NCBI GenBank assembly: GCA_902615805.1
Contig: CACMQH010000007.1
Span: 1-42,072, forward strand
DNA length: 42,072 nt
From: Rhodospirillaceae bacterium
Lineage (GTDB): Bacteria > Pseudomonadota > Alphaproteobacteria > TMED109
Direction: 5' to 3'
Under the pieces are notes generated by a model, which did not search any database, was not told where the DNA came from, and worked only from the letters and a program-made list of their open reading frames with translations. Positions 26,524 through 33,847 of this stretch are shown piece by piece. The position numbers were made by a program, and so were the translations under genes. Within the stretch, counting starts at the first letter, position 1, and every line of letters starts with the position of its first letter.

Positions 26524-27432
26524 CGAATTACTATCAACACCTTTATAAAGATAGCTAACCCATTTTTCATAGCCATTAAAAATTTTTGTAGGATATTTTT
26601 TTCCAGTACCTATATCTTTTTCAAACTCTTGGCTCCATCTTCTGTGAGGAACTTTAGGATTTACATTTGCCCAAAAGCCATATTCCTTTGGAGCTATAGT
26701 TTCCCAAAAAGATTTCTCTCTCTCTTTTAAAAATTCTATTTTTACTATTGATTTTATTGATTTAAAGCCGTACTTCCAAGGCAATACTAATCTTATAGGC
26801 GCACCATTTTGATTTGGTAATTTTTTTCCATATAACCCTGTAGCTATAAAAGCTAGCGGGTTATTTGCTTCTTCTAAAGTTATTATCTCTTGATAAGGCC
26901 ACGGATACCAAGTTTGTTTTTGATTGAAAGCAACTTCTGGATCAAAAAAAGTTTTAAAGGAAATATATTTTGTATCTGTTTCTGGTTCTAAAAACTTCAA
27001 TAATTCTGATAGTTGAAAACCATACCAAGGAACTATCATAGACCATGCTTCAACACATCTAAATTTATATATTCTTTCTTCTAATTGAAAGTTTTTAATT
27101 ACAGAGTCTAGTGAAATTTCTTTGCCACTATATTTTCCTCCTGTAACACTTATTTTCCAGTTTTCAGTATTAAGTTTTTGTGATGCTTTCCATATTTCCT
27201 TACTAGTTCCAAATTCAAAATAATTATTATATTTTGTTAAAACCTCAAATTTAGTTGGCTCTCTAGATGTAATATCGTAATTAATATTCTTACTCAGAAT
27301 TGAAGGAGTAAAACTTGGAAAAATTAATAGGCTTCCCAAACCTTTTATTAATTTTCTTCTATTAAGGTAGTATTTTTCTTCTGTAACTAGACTTTCTTTA
27401 AAATTAAAGCTCTTTTTTTTTTTTATTAACAC
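26512..27432 (-). CDS. msrP: Periplasmic protein-methionine-sulfoxide reductase, molybdopterin catalytic subunit
   Basis: The 306-residue protein has a twin-arginine-type signal (LNRRKLIKGLGSLLIFP, residues 23–39) and a sulfite-oxidase-fold molybdopterin domain. The molybdenum ligand is Cys126 in FRCVEAWSMIVPWYGFQ. Family motifs QTWYPWPYQEIITLEEANNP, GLYGKKLPNQNGAPIRLVLP and PKVPHRRWSQ are intact. It repairs oxidised methionines on envelope proteins with electrons from the membrane haem protein MsrQ, which is not in the adjacent genes. The start is GTG at 27432, only 16 bp from the divergent M48 ATG. A perfect TATAAT lies 6 nt upstream, implying a leaderless mRNA. MoaD and MoaE, needed for its cofactor, are also encoded in this window. 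Confidence 0.92.
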   Translation of the reverse strand: MLIKKKKSFNFKESLVTEEKYYLNRRKLIKGLGSLLIFPSFTPSILSKNINYDITSREPTKFEVLTKYNNYFEFGTSKEIWKASQKLNTENWKISVTGGKYSGKEISLDSVIKNFQLEERIYKFRCVEAWSMIVPWYGFQLSELLKFLEPETDTKYISFKTFFDPEVAFNQKQTWYPWPYQEIITLEEANNPLAFIATGLYGKKLPNQNGAPIRLVLPWKYGFKSIKSIVKIEFLKEREKSFWETIAPKEYGFWANVNPKVPHRRWSQEFEKDIGTGKKYPTKIFNGYEKWVSYLYKGVDSNSLFF

Positions 27433-27435
27433 AAG

Positions 27436-27444
27436 TATATTATA
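27436..27444. promoter_or_regulatory. Overlapping divergent -10 boxes of msrP and the M48 protease gene
   Basis: On the minus strand TATAAT (27439–27444) ends 6 nt before the msrP GTG. On the plus strand TATATT (27436–27441) ends 7 nt before the M48 ATG. The two boxes overlap in a gap of only 16 bp, so the -35 regions must lie within the opposing genes. Both messages would be leaderless. Confidence 0.5.
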
Positions 27445-27448
27445 GTAG

Positions 27449-28231
27449 ATGAAAACAGTATTTGCATTAATTTATATAGTTTTTTTAACTGCTTGTACCT
27501 CAGTTTCTATTACTGATCGAAAACAACTTATGATATTAGGTGATGATGTAATTTACCCTGAAGCATTCAAAGCATATAAAGACTTTAAAAGTAAAACTAA
27601 ATTAATAGAAAGTGGTAAAGAAATTGATAAAATTAATAAAGTTACAAATAATATTAAAACTGCCATAAAAAATTTTTACAAATCAGAAGGCAAAAAAGAT
27701 CCTACCTCTAACTTTGCTTGGGAAGTCGTTTTAGTGGATAATAAAGAAGTTAAAAATGCATGGTGTATGCCAGGAGGAAAAATGGCTGTTTATTCTGGGA
27801 TATTAGAAATTGCTAATAATGAAGCTTCTATTGCTGCATTAATGGGACATGAAATTGCTCATGCTGTAGCTAGACATGGATCAGAAAGGGCTAGCCAAGG
27901 ACTAATACTTGATCTAGGAACTATGGCAGTTGAAAAACTTCTTATTGGAAGACCTTTAACTGGTGATAGTAGGAAACTTTATGATTATTTTACTACTTTT
28001 GGAGTTATGCTACCATTTAGTAGAAGTCATGAGGCAGAGGCTGATTATTTAGGGTTAGTTTTTATGCATTTTGCAGGATATGACCTTGATGAGTCATATA
28101 AAATGTGGGAAAGAATGGACAAACTTAATTCAGGGAACAGAACACCAGAGTTTTTAAGCACTCATCCCTCAAGTAAAACTAGAATTGAAAATATAAAAAA
28201 ATGGATACCTTTGGTGAAAGAAAATTATTAA
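27449..28231 (+). CDS. M48-family metalloprotease lipoprotein
   Basis: The 260-residue protein has a lipoprotein signal with lipobox FLTAC (Cys16). The M48 zinc motif HEIAH is at 134–138 (LMGHEIAHAVARHGSERASQ) and the third ligand region SRSHEAEADYLGL at 191–203. The C-terminus has the usual LSTHPSSKTRIENIKKW. It resembles E. coli LoiP/YcaL-type proteases that degrade misassembled outer-membrane proteins. A membrane-anchored periplasmic location is inferred from the lipobox. It is divergent from msrP, another envelope quality-control enzyme, across overlapping promoter boxes. Confidence 0.9.
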   Translation: MKTVFALIYIVFLTACTSVSITDRKQLMILGDDVIYPEAFKAYKDFKSKTKLIESGKEIDKINKVTNNIKTAIKNFYKSEGKKDPTSNFAWEVVLVDNKEVKNAWCMPGGKMAVYSGILEIANNEASIAALMGHEIAHAVARHGSERASQGLILDLGTMAVEKLLIGRPLTGDSRKLYDYFTTFGVMLPFSRSHEAEADYLGLVFMHFAGYDLDESYKMWERMDKLNSGNRTPEFLSTHPSSKTRIENIKKWIPLVKENY

Positions 28232-28239
28232 GCTTATTC

Positions 28240-29451
28240 TTAATTAAGTCGACTGCAAGCATCTTTTATTCTGGAGCCTGCTTCTTTTAATATTTCATCA
28301 GAAGTAGCATATGAAATTCTAAAAAAATTTTCCATTCCAAATGCTATACCTGGTACTACTGCAACCCCTACTTCTTCTAATAAATACTTACTAAAATCTG
28401 ATGAGTTATTAATAATTTTTCCTTCTTGCGTTCTAAGACCTATCAGTTTTTCACAAGATGGGAAAATATAAAATGCTCCATTAGGAACATTACACTCTAA
28501 ACCTTTTGACTTATTTATCAAATCTAATATTAAGTTTCTTCTTCTATAAAAAACAGCATTATTTTCACTTAAAAAACTATTAGAGCTTGTCAAAGCCTCT
28601 AATGCTGCATATTGACTTATAGATGTAGGGTTTGATGTTGATTGTGATTGTATCTTTGCCATTGATTTTATTAAGAACTCCGGACCTCCTGCATAACCTA
28701 TTCTCCATCCCGTCATTGAGTAAGCTTTTGATACTCCGTTTACAGTTAGTATTCTAGATTTTAATTCAGGCAATACTTCTGCCATAGTAGAAAAAATAAA
28801 ATTCTCATATGTTATTTTTTCATAAATATCATCTGTCAATATTAATACATTTTCATATTTCTTTAAAAATTCTCCTATTTCCTTTAGTTCCTCTCGGGAA
28901 TAGCAAGTTCCAGTGGGATTTGATGGTGAATTTAAAATTATCCATTTAGTCTTTTCATTTATAACTTTCTCCAACATATCTACAGTTAACTTAAAGTTAT
29001 TTTCTTTTTTTGTTGCTATAAAAACTGGATTACCTTGAGCCAATATAACCATATCAGGGTAAGAAACCCAGTAAGGTGCAGGAATTATTATTTCATCTCC
29101 TTTGTTTACTGTTGCTTGAAATGCATTGTATAAAACTTGTTTTCCTCCTGTTGCTACAGAAACTTCTGAGTTTTTATAAACAATATTATTTTCTTTATTA
29201 AATTTATTAATAATAGCTTTTTTTAGTTCAGGTATACCATCAACTGCAGTATATTTTGTTTGCCCCTCTTTTATAGCTTTAATTGCAGCTTCTTTGATAT
29301 GTAAAGGAGTATCAAAATCTGGTTCTCCTGCGCCTAGTCCAATAATATCTTTACCTGCTGCTTTTAGTTCTCTAGCTTTTGATGTTACCTCCATTGTTGG
29401 TGATGGTTTAATATTGTCTACTCTAGTAGATATAAAACTATTTTTAGGCAT
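28240..29451 (-). CDS. Aspartate aminotransferase family (class I, PLP-dependent)
   Basis: The 403-residue fold-type I aminotransferase has GLGAGEPDFDTP (38–49), SPSNPTG (175–181), a PLP-ring Asp in LTDDIYEKITY, the PLP lysine Lys242 in NGVSKAYSMTGWRIGY, and Arg250 for the PLP phosphate. The long, family Ib-like sequence and conserved GKQVLYNA support an aspartate (or aspartate/prephenate) aminotransferase, the common housekeeping enzyme of Alphaproteobacteria. A second, related aminotransferase lies head to head with it. TATAAC on the minus strand ends 6 nt upstream of the ATG, and no ribosome-binding site is visible. Confidence 0.9.
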   Translation of the reverse strand: MPKNSFISTRVDNIKPSPTMEVTSKARELKAAGKDIIGLGAGEPDFDTPLHIKEAAIKAIKEGQTKYTAVDGIPELKKAIINKFNKENNIVYKNSEVSVATGGKQVLYNAFQATVNKGDEIIIPAPYWVSYPDMVILAQGNPVFIATKKENNFKLTVDMLEKVINEKTKWIILNSPSNPTGTCYSREELKEIGEFLKKYENVLILTDDIYEKITYENFIFSTMAEVLPELKSRILTVNGVSKAYSMTGWRIGYAGGPEFLIKSMAKIQSQSTSNPTSISQYAALEALTSSNSFLSENNAVFYRRRNLILDLINKSKGLECNVPNGAFYIFPSCEKLIGLRTQEGKIINNSSDFSKYLLEEVGVAVVPGIAFGMENFFRISYATSDEILKEAGSRIKDACSRLN

Positions 29452-29457
29452 ATTTAT

Positions 29458-29463
29458 GTTATA
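29458..29463 (-). promoter_or_regulatory. Candidate -10 box of the aspartate aminotransferase gene
   Basis: TATAAC on the minus strand with a 6 nt spacer to the ATG at 29451. This fits a leaderless start. The -35 region is not convincing. Confidence 0.35.
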
Positions 29464-29505
29464 AACTATTTTAATATTTTATTGTTATTTTTTTTTAAAA
29501 AAATT

Positions 29506-29511
29506 AGGAGG
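29506..29511 (+). promoter_or_regulatory. Consensus Shine-Dalgarno selecting an ATT start
   Basis: AGGAGG, then a 6 nt spacer, then ATT at 29518. Spacing is ideal for initiation at the ATT. The alternative TTG at 29482 lies upstream of this site, and the codons between encode an unlikely stretch (LFFFKKIRRNT). Confidence 0.65.
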
Positions 29512-29517
29512 AATACT

Positions 29518-30702
29518 ATTAATCCAAATTTATTAAATTTAGGTACTGAAAATGCTTTTGTTATTCTAGGAAAAGCTGAAAAACTTAAAAATGAAGGGAA
29601 AAATATAATTAATTTAGGTATAGGGCAACCTGATTTTAGTACCCCTGATCACATTGTTGAAGCAGCTGTTAAGGCTTTAAATGATGGCAAACATGGTTAT
29701 ACACCTGCAAATGGTTTGTTGGAATTGAGAGAAGCAGTTTGCCACGATATACTTAAAAGAAGAAATACTAAAGTAGACCCTGATAATATTTTAATAGTAC
29801 CAGGTGGAAAAGTTACTATGTGGCATGCTATTTTAATGTTTGGAGGTAAAAATAATGAAATAATCTATCCCAACCCTGGGTTTCCAATCTATGAGAGTGT
29901 CATTAATTATACAGGTGCTAAAGCGGTGCCAATGATACTTGAAGATAAAACTGATTTCAATGTTGATATTGAAAAACTAAAGTCTTTGATAAATAAAAAT
30001 ACTAGTTTAATAATTTTGAATTCTCCTTCTAATCCAACAGGAGGATTAATTAGTAAAATAGATATGGATAAGATTGTTGAAATTTTAGATGATAATCCAC
30101 ATGTAAAAATACTTTCTGACGAAATTTATAGTAGAATTGTATATAAAGGCAATGAATTTATATCATTGCTATCCTACCCTCAAATTAGAGATAGATTAAT
30201 AGTCTTAGATGGATGGTCTAAAACCTTTGCTATGACTGGTTGGAGGATAGGTTATAGTGTATGGCCCACAAAATATGTAAAGATGTCTGAAAGATTAAAT
30301 ATAAATTCATTTTCCTGTACTAATACAGCAACACAATACGCGGCTATAGCAGCATTAAAAGGCCCACAAGATTGTGTGGATAATATGAACCAAATTTTTG
30401 AAAAAAGAGGAGAAATGATTAGCAAAGAACTTAACTCTATAGATGGTTTCAGCTGTAATTCTAGTAAAGGAGCATTCTATGTATTACCCTCTATAAAAAA
30501 AACTGGATTAACATCTGACCAATTGCAAGACTTTCTTTTATATCATTTAGGCATTACTACTGTATCTGGAAAAAGTTTTGGAGAATTTGGAGAAGGATAT
30601 TTAAGAATATCGTATGCTAATTCTGAGGAAAATATTAAAGAAGCTATATGCAGAATCAGAAACTTTTTAGAAGATAATAAATGGGAAAATGCTAAAAATT
30701 AA
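29518..30702 (+). CDS. Second PLP-dependent class I aminotransferase, apparent ATT start
   Basis: About 394 residues from the ATT. The mature start would be (M)NPNLLNLGTENAFVILGKAE, typical of this aminotransferase branch. Motifs are LGIGQPDFSTPDHI, SPSNPTGG, the PLP-binding ILSDEIYSRIVY and the Schiff-base lysine in LDGWSKTFAMTGWRIGYS. It differs from the neighbouring aspartate enzyme throughout, so it is a paralogue of different specificity, perhaps a branched or aromatic amino acid or an alanine-type substrate. No in-frame ATG occurs before the conserved domain. The AGGAGG box 6 nt upstream of ATT supports a rare non-NTG start. The 3' end overlaps uvrB by 14 nt. Confidence 0.85.
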   Translation: MNPNLLNLGTENAFVILGKAEKLKNEGKNIINLGIGQPDFSTPDHIVEAAVKALNDGKHGYTPANGLLELREAVCHDILKRRNTKVDPDNILIVPGGKVTMWHAILMFGGKNNEIIYPNPGFPIYESVINYTGAKAVPMILEDKTDFNVDIEKLKSLINKNTSLIILNSPSNPTGGLISKIDMDKIVEILDDNPHVKILSDEIYSRIVYKGNEFISLLSYPQIRDRLIVLDGWSKTFAMTGWRIGYSVWPTKYVKMSERLNINSFSCTNTATQYAAIAALKGPQDCVDNMNQIFEKRGEMISKELNSIDGFSCNSSKGAFYVLPSIKKTGLTSDQLQDFLLYHLGITTVSGKSFGEFGEGYLRISYANSEENIKEAICRIRNFLEDNKWENAKN

Positions 30703-32719
30703 CAAACAATCTGTTGATGGACTGTTTCCTAATAAAAAGGAGGGCTATTTTGAGCTTAAATCTGAATATTGTCCATCAGGAGATCAAAAACAAGCCATTT
30801 CTGAATTAATTAACGGAATAAATAAAAAAGAAAAAAATCAGGTGCTACTGGGTGTCACTGGATCTGGAAAAACATTTACTATGGCAAATGTAATACAATC
30901 TTCTCAAAGACCTGCATTAATTATGGCACCCAATAAAACCTTAGCAGCTCAACTATATGGTGAAATGAAGACTCTTTTTCCAAATAATGCTGTAGAATAC
31001 TTTGTGTCCTATTATGATTATTATCAACCTGAAGCTTATGTGCCTCGAACAGATACATTCATAGAAAAAGATTCTTCCATAAATGAGCATATTGATCGAT
31101 TAAGACACTCTGCAACCAGATCTATGTTTGAGAGAAAAGACGTCATTATAGTTGCATCTGTCTCGTGTATTTATGGATTGGGTCCTGTTGAAACCTATTC
31201 AAAAATGATTATAGACGTTGAGGTTAATGATCAAGTTTCTCGAGACAAATTAGTAAAAGATTTTATTAATATGCAATATAAAAGAAATAACTTATCTTTT
31301 AATAGAGGAAACATAAGAGTACAAGGCGATATATTAGAAATTTTTCCTGCACACTTAGAAGATAGATCTTGGAGAATAGAATTTTTTGGTGATACTGTTG
31401 AAAAAATAACTGAAATAGACCCTCTTACTGGAAAAAAAATTTCTAATTTAAATAAAGTAAGAATTTATGCTAATAGTCACTATATCACCGAAAAACCTAC
31501 ACTTAAGACAGCTATAGAAGAAATAAAAAAAGATTTAAAGATTAGATTAAAAGAGTTTGAAAAAGAAAAAAAACTTCTTGAAGCGCAAAGACTTGAGCAA
31601 AGAACTAAATATGATTTAGAGATGTTAATAACTACTGGTTCCTGCCAAGGAATAGAAAACTACTCTAGATATTTATCTGGTAGAAAGCCTGGAGAACCGC
31701 CTCCCACACTTTTTGAATATATACCTAATAATAGTTTACTATTTATTGATGAAAGTCATGTTACTGTTCCACAAATTGGAGGCATGTTCAAAGGAGATTT
31801 CAGCAGAAAAACTACACTATCTGAACATGGATTTAGACTTCCGTCTTGCAAAGATAATAGACCATTAAAATTTGAAGAATGGGAATATATGAGGCCTAAA
31901 ACAATATTTATATCGGCAACTCCGGGAGAATGGGAGTTAAATAAAACAGAAGGAGTGTTTGCTGAACAGGTCATAAGACCTACTGGACTGGTTGATCCTA
32001 TTTGTATAGTTAAACCTGCTAAAAATCAAATTGATGATCTCTTACATGAAATACAAAATGTTATAAAAAAAAATGAAAGAATTTTGGTAACTACACTTAC
32101 AAAAAAGATGGCTGAAAATATTACAGATTTTTTAAAAGATAACGGGGTTAAAGTTAAATATCTGCATTCCGATATTGATACTGTTGAAAGAATGGAAATT
32201 ATAAGAGACCTTAGGCTAGGTGAATTTGACGTATTAGTTGGAATAAATCTTCTAAGAGAAGGATTAGATATTCCTGAGTGCTCTATGGTCGCAATCTTAG
32301 ATGCTGACAGAGAAGGCTTTCTTAGATCTAGAACATCATTAATTCAAACCATTGGAAGAGCTGCAAGAAATATAAATGGTAAAGTTTTAATTTATGCTGA
32401 CACCATTACTAAGTCCATTAAAGAAGCGTTAGCAGAAACTGATAGAAGAAGGAAAAAACAAATAGCATGGAATGAGAAAAATAACATTACTCCAAAATCA
32501 ATTAATAAAAGAGTAGAAAACTTAGTTGATGAAATTACCCAAAAAGATAATAATCAATCTGAAGAAGTAACAAAAATTAAACCAGGACATAATTTAAAGA
32601 AGTATTTGAAACAACTTAAATTAGAAATGTATAAAGAAGCTGAAGAGCTAAACTTTGAAAGAGCAGCTGAAATTAGAGATGAAATTTCAAAACTAGAAAA
32701 GAGTGAGTTAAATATATAA
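30689..32719 (+). CDS. uvrB: UvrABC excinuclease subunit B
   Basis: The 676-residue DNA-damage helicase-like protein has Walker A LGVTGSGKTFTMANVI, the beta-hairpin region VEYFVSYYDYYQPEAYVPRT, Walker B-like LLFIDESHVT, helicase motifs (LVGINLLREGLDIPECSMVA, QTIGRAARN) and a C-terminal UVR domain (LKLEMYKEAEELNFERAAEI) that binds UvrC. It loads on lesions with UvrA and recruits UvrC, whose gene is only about 1.1 kb downstream. The ATG lies within the 3' end of the aminotransferase gene. Confidence 0.97.
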   Translation: MLKINKQSVDGLFPNKKEGYFELKSEYCPSGDQKQAISELINGINKKEKNQVLLGVTGSGKTFTMANVIQSSQRPALIMAPNKTLAAQLYGEMKTLFPNNAVEYFVSYYDYYQPEAYVPRTDTFIEKDSSINEHIDRLRHSATRSMFERKDVIIVASVSCIYGLGPVETYSKMIIDVEVNDQVSRDKLVKDFINMQYKRNNLSFNRGNIRVQGDILEIFPAHLEDRSWRIEFFGDTVEKITEIDPLTGKKISNLNKVRIYANSHYITEKPTLKTAIEEIKKDLKIRLKEFEKEKKLLEAQRLEQRTKYDLEMLITTGSCQGIENYSRYLSGRKPGEPPPTLFEYIPNNSLLFIDESHVTVPQIGGMFKGDFSRKTTLSEHGFRLPSCKDNRPLKFEEWEYMRPKTIFISATPGEWELNKTEGVFAEQVIRPTGLVDPICIVKPAKNQIDDLLHEIQNVIKKNERILVTTLTKKMAENITDFLKDNGVKVKYLHSDIDTVERMEIIRDLRLGEFDVLVGINLLREGLDIPECSMVAILDADREGFLRSRTSLIQTIGRAARNINGKVLIYADTITKSIKEALAETDRRRKKQIAWNEKNNITPKSINKRVENLVDEITQKDNNQSEEVTKIKPGHNLKKYLKQLKLEMYKEAEELNFERAAEIRDEISKLEKSELNI

Positions 32720-32721
32720 AT

Positions 32722-33486
32722 ATGCTAGCAAAAAAAAATGTTTTCATTACAGGCGCAGCTAAGAGAATTGGAGCTGAAATTAGTAAATCTCTATCAACTT
32801 TAGACTGTAATGTGGTAATTCATTATAATAAATCTTCTGCATCTGCAAAAAAACTTTGTAGAGAAATAAATAAAAAAAAAAAAGTAGCAATATGTGTAAA
32901 GGCAGATCTTTGTATAAAGGATGAACTAGAAAAGGCTTTCTATATAGCTAAAAAAGAATTTGGCTATATAGATTGCTTGATAAATAATGCTTCAATATTT
33001 GAGTATGATAACTTAAAAACTATTAAATCAAAAAAGTGGGATAAGCATATTTCTGCAAATTTAAATGGGCCTATGATTTTATCTAAACTCTTTTATGAAA
33101 ATTTACCTAAAAATAAAAACGGCGATATTATAAATATAATAGACCAGAGAGTTTTAAATTTAACTCCTCATTTTCTTAGTTATACAATCTCAAAATCTGC
33201 TTTGTGGACACTTACTAGAACCCTTGCATTAGAACTAGCCCCCAAAATTAAAGTAAATGCTATTGGCCCAGGCCCTGTTATCAAAAGCAAGTTTCAAACA
33301 GAGAAAGAATTCTTAAATCAATGTAAAAACATGCCGTTAAAAATAGGAAGTAATCCTAAAGAAATAGCAAAAACTGTAATCTATTTACTATCCATACCAT
33401 CAATTACAGGGCAAATAATTACTTTAGATGGGGGGCAGCATTTAGGCTGGGGGCAAGTAAGTAATACTTTAAAATTAAAAGATTAA
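32722..33486 (+). CDS. Short-chain dehydrogenase, pteridine-reductase-like
   Basis: The 254-residue SDR has an N-terminal FITGAAKRIGAEI, where Arg replaces a glycine of the usual TGxxxGxG as in pteridine reductases. It also has VVIHYNKS for NADPH, INNASIFEYD, a catalytic Tyr/Lys in SYTISKSALW and LAPKIKVNAIGPGPVIKSKF. The HYNKS and APxIxVNAIGPGP segments are characteristic of FolM/PTR1-type pteridine reductases. Immediate coupling to folB (1 nt gap) supports a tetrahydrofolate or tetrahydromonapterin role. A fatty-acid or sugar SDR remains possible. It starts 2 nt after the uvrB stop. Confidence 0.8.
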   Translation: MLAKKNVFITGAAKRIGAEISKSLSTLDCNVVIHYNKSSASAKKLCREINKKKKVAICVKADLCIKDELEKAFYIAKKEFGYIDCLINNASIFEYDNLKTIKSKKWDKHISANLNGPMILSKLFYENLPKNKNGDIINIIDQRVLNLTPHFLSYTISKSALWTLTRTLALELAPKIKVNAIGPGPVIKSKFQTEKEFLNQCKNMPLKIGSNPKEIAKTVIYLLSIPSITGQIITLDGGQHLGWGQVSNTLKLKD

Positions 33487-33487
33487 A

Positions 33488-33847
33488 ATGGAAAAAAATA
33501 TAATTTTTGTAAAAAATTTTATTACTTATTGCTTGATAGGTGTCTATCCAGAAGAAAAAAAAAATAAGCAAAAAATAAAAATATCAGTAAAATTAAACAT
33601 AAAAAGAAGAATAACGTCAGATAAACTATCTAGTACTGTGTGCTACCAAAATATTTTAAATTCTTTAGAAAATATTCATAAATATGGGCATATTAAATTA
33701 GTAGAAACGCTAGCTAACAAATTAGCAGAGGAGTTTCAAAAAATTAATGATGTTACTAAAATTAAAATTAAAATAGTTAAATGTGATATATCAAAAAAAA
33801 ATACAGATGTAGGTTTTATATTAAAAAAAAATATAAAAAAATTATGA
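33488..33847 (+). CDS. folB: Dihydroneopterin aldolase
   Basis: The 119-residue protein has the FolB pattern: FITYCLIGVYPEEKKNKQKI (the conserved G-E/D-R/K-region strand), then CYQNILNSLENIHKYGHIKL and VETLANKLAEEFQ with the catalytic-site glutamate, and a C-terminal IKIVKCDISKKNTDVGFIL. It cleaves dihydroneopterin to the folate precursor hydroxymethyl-dihydropterin. Sequence similarity is modest in this AT-rich genome, but length, motif order and the SDR partner support it. It overlaps uvrC by 4 nt. Confidence 0.85.
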   Translation: MEKNIIFVKNFITYCLIGVYPEEKKNKQKIKISVKLNIKRRITSDKLSSTVCYQNILNSLENIHKYGHIKLVETLANKLAEEFQKINDVTKIKIKIVKCDISKKNTDVGFILKKNIKKL

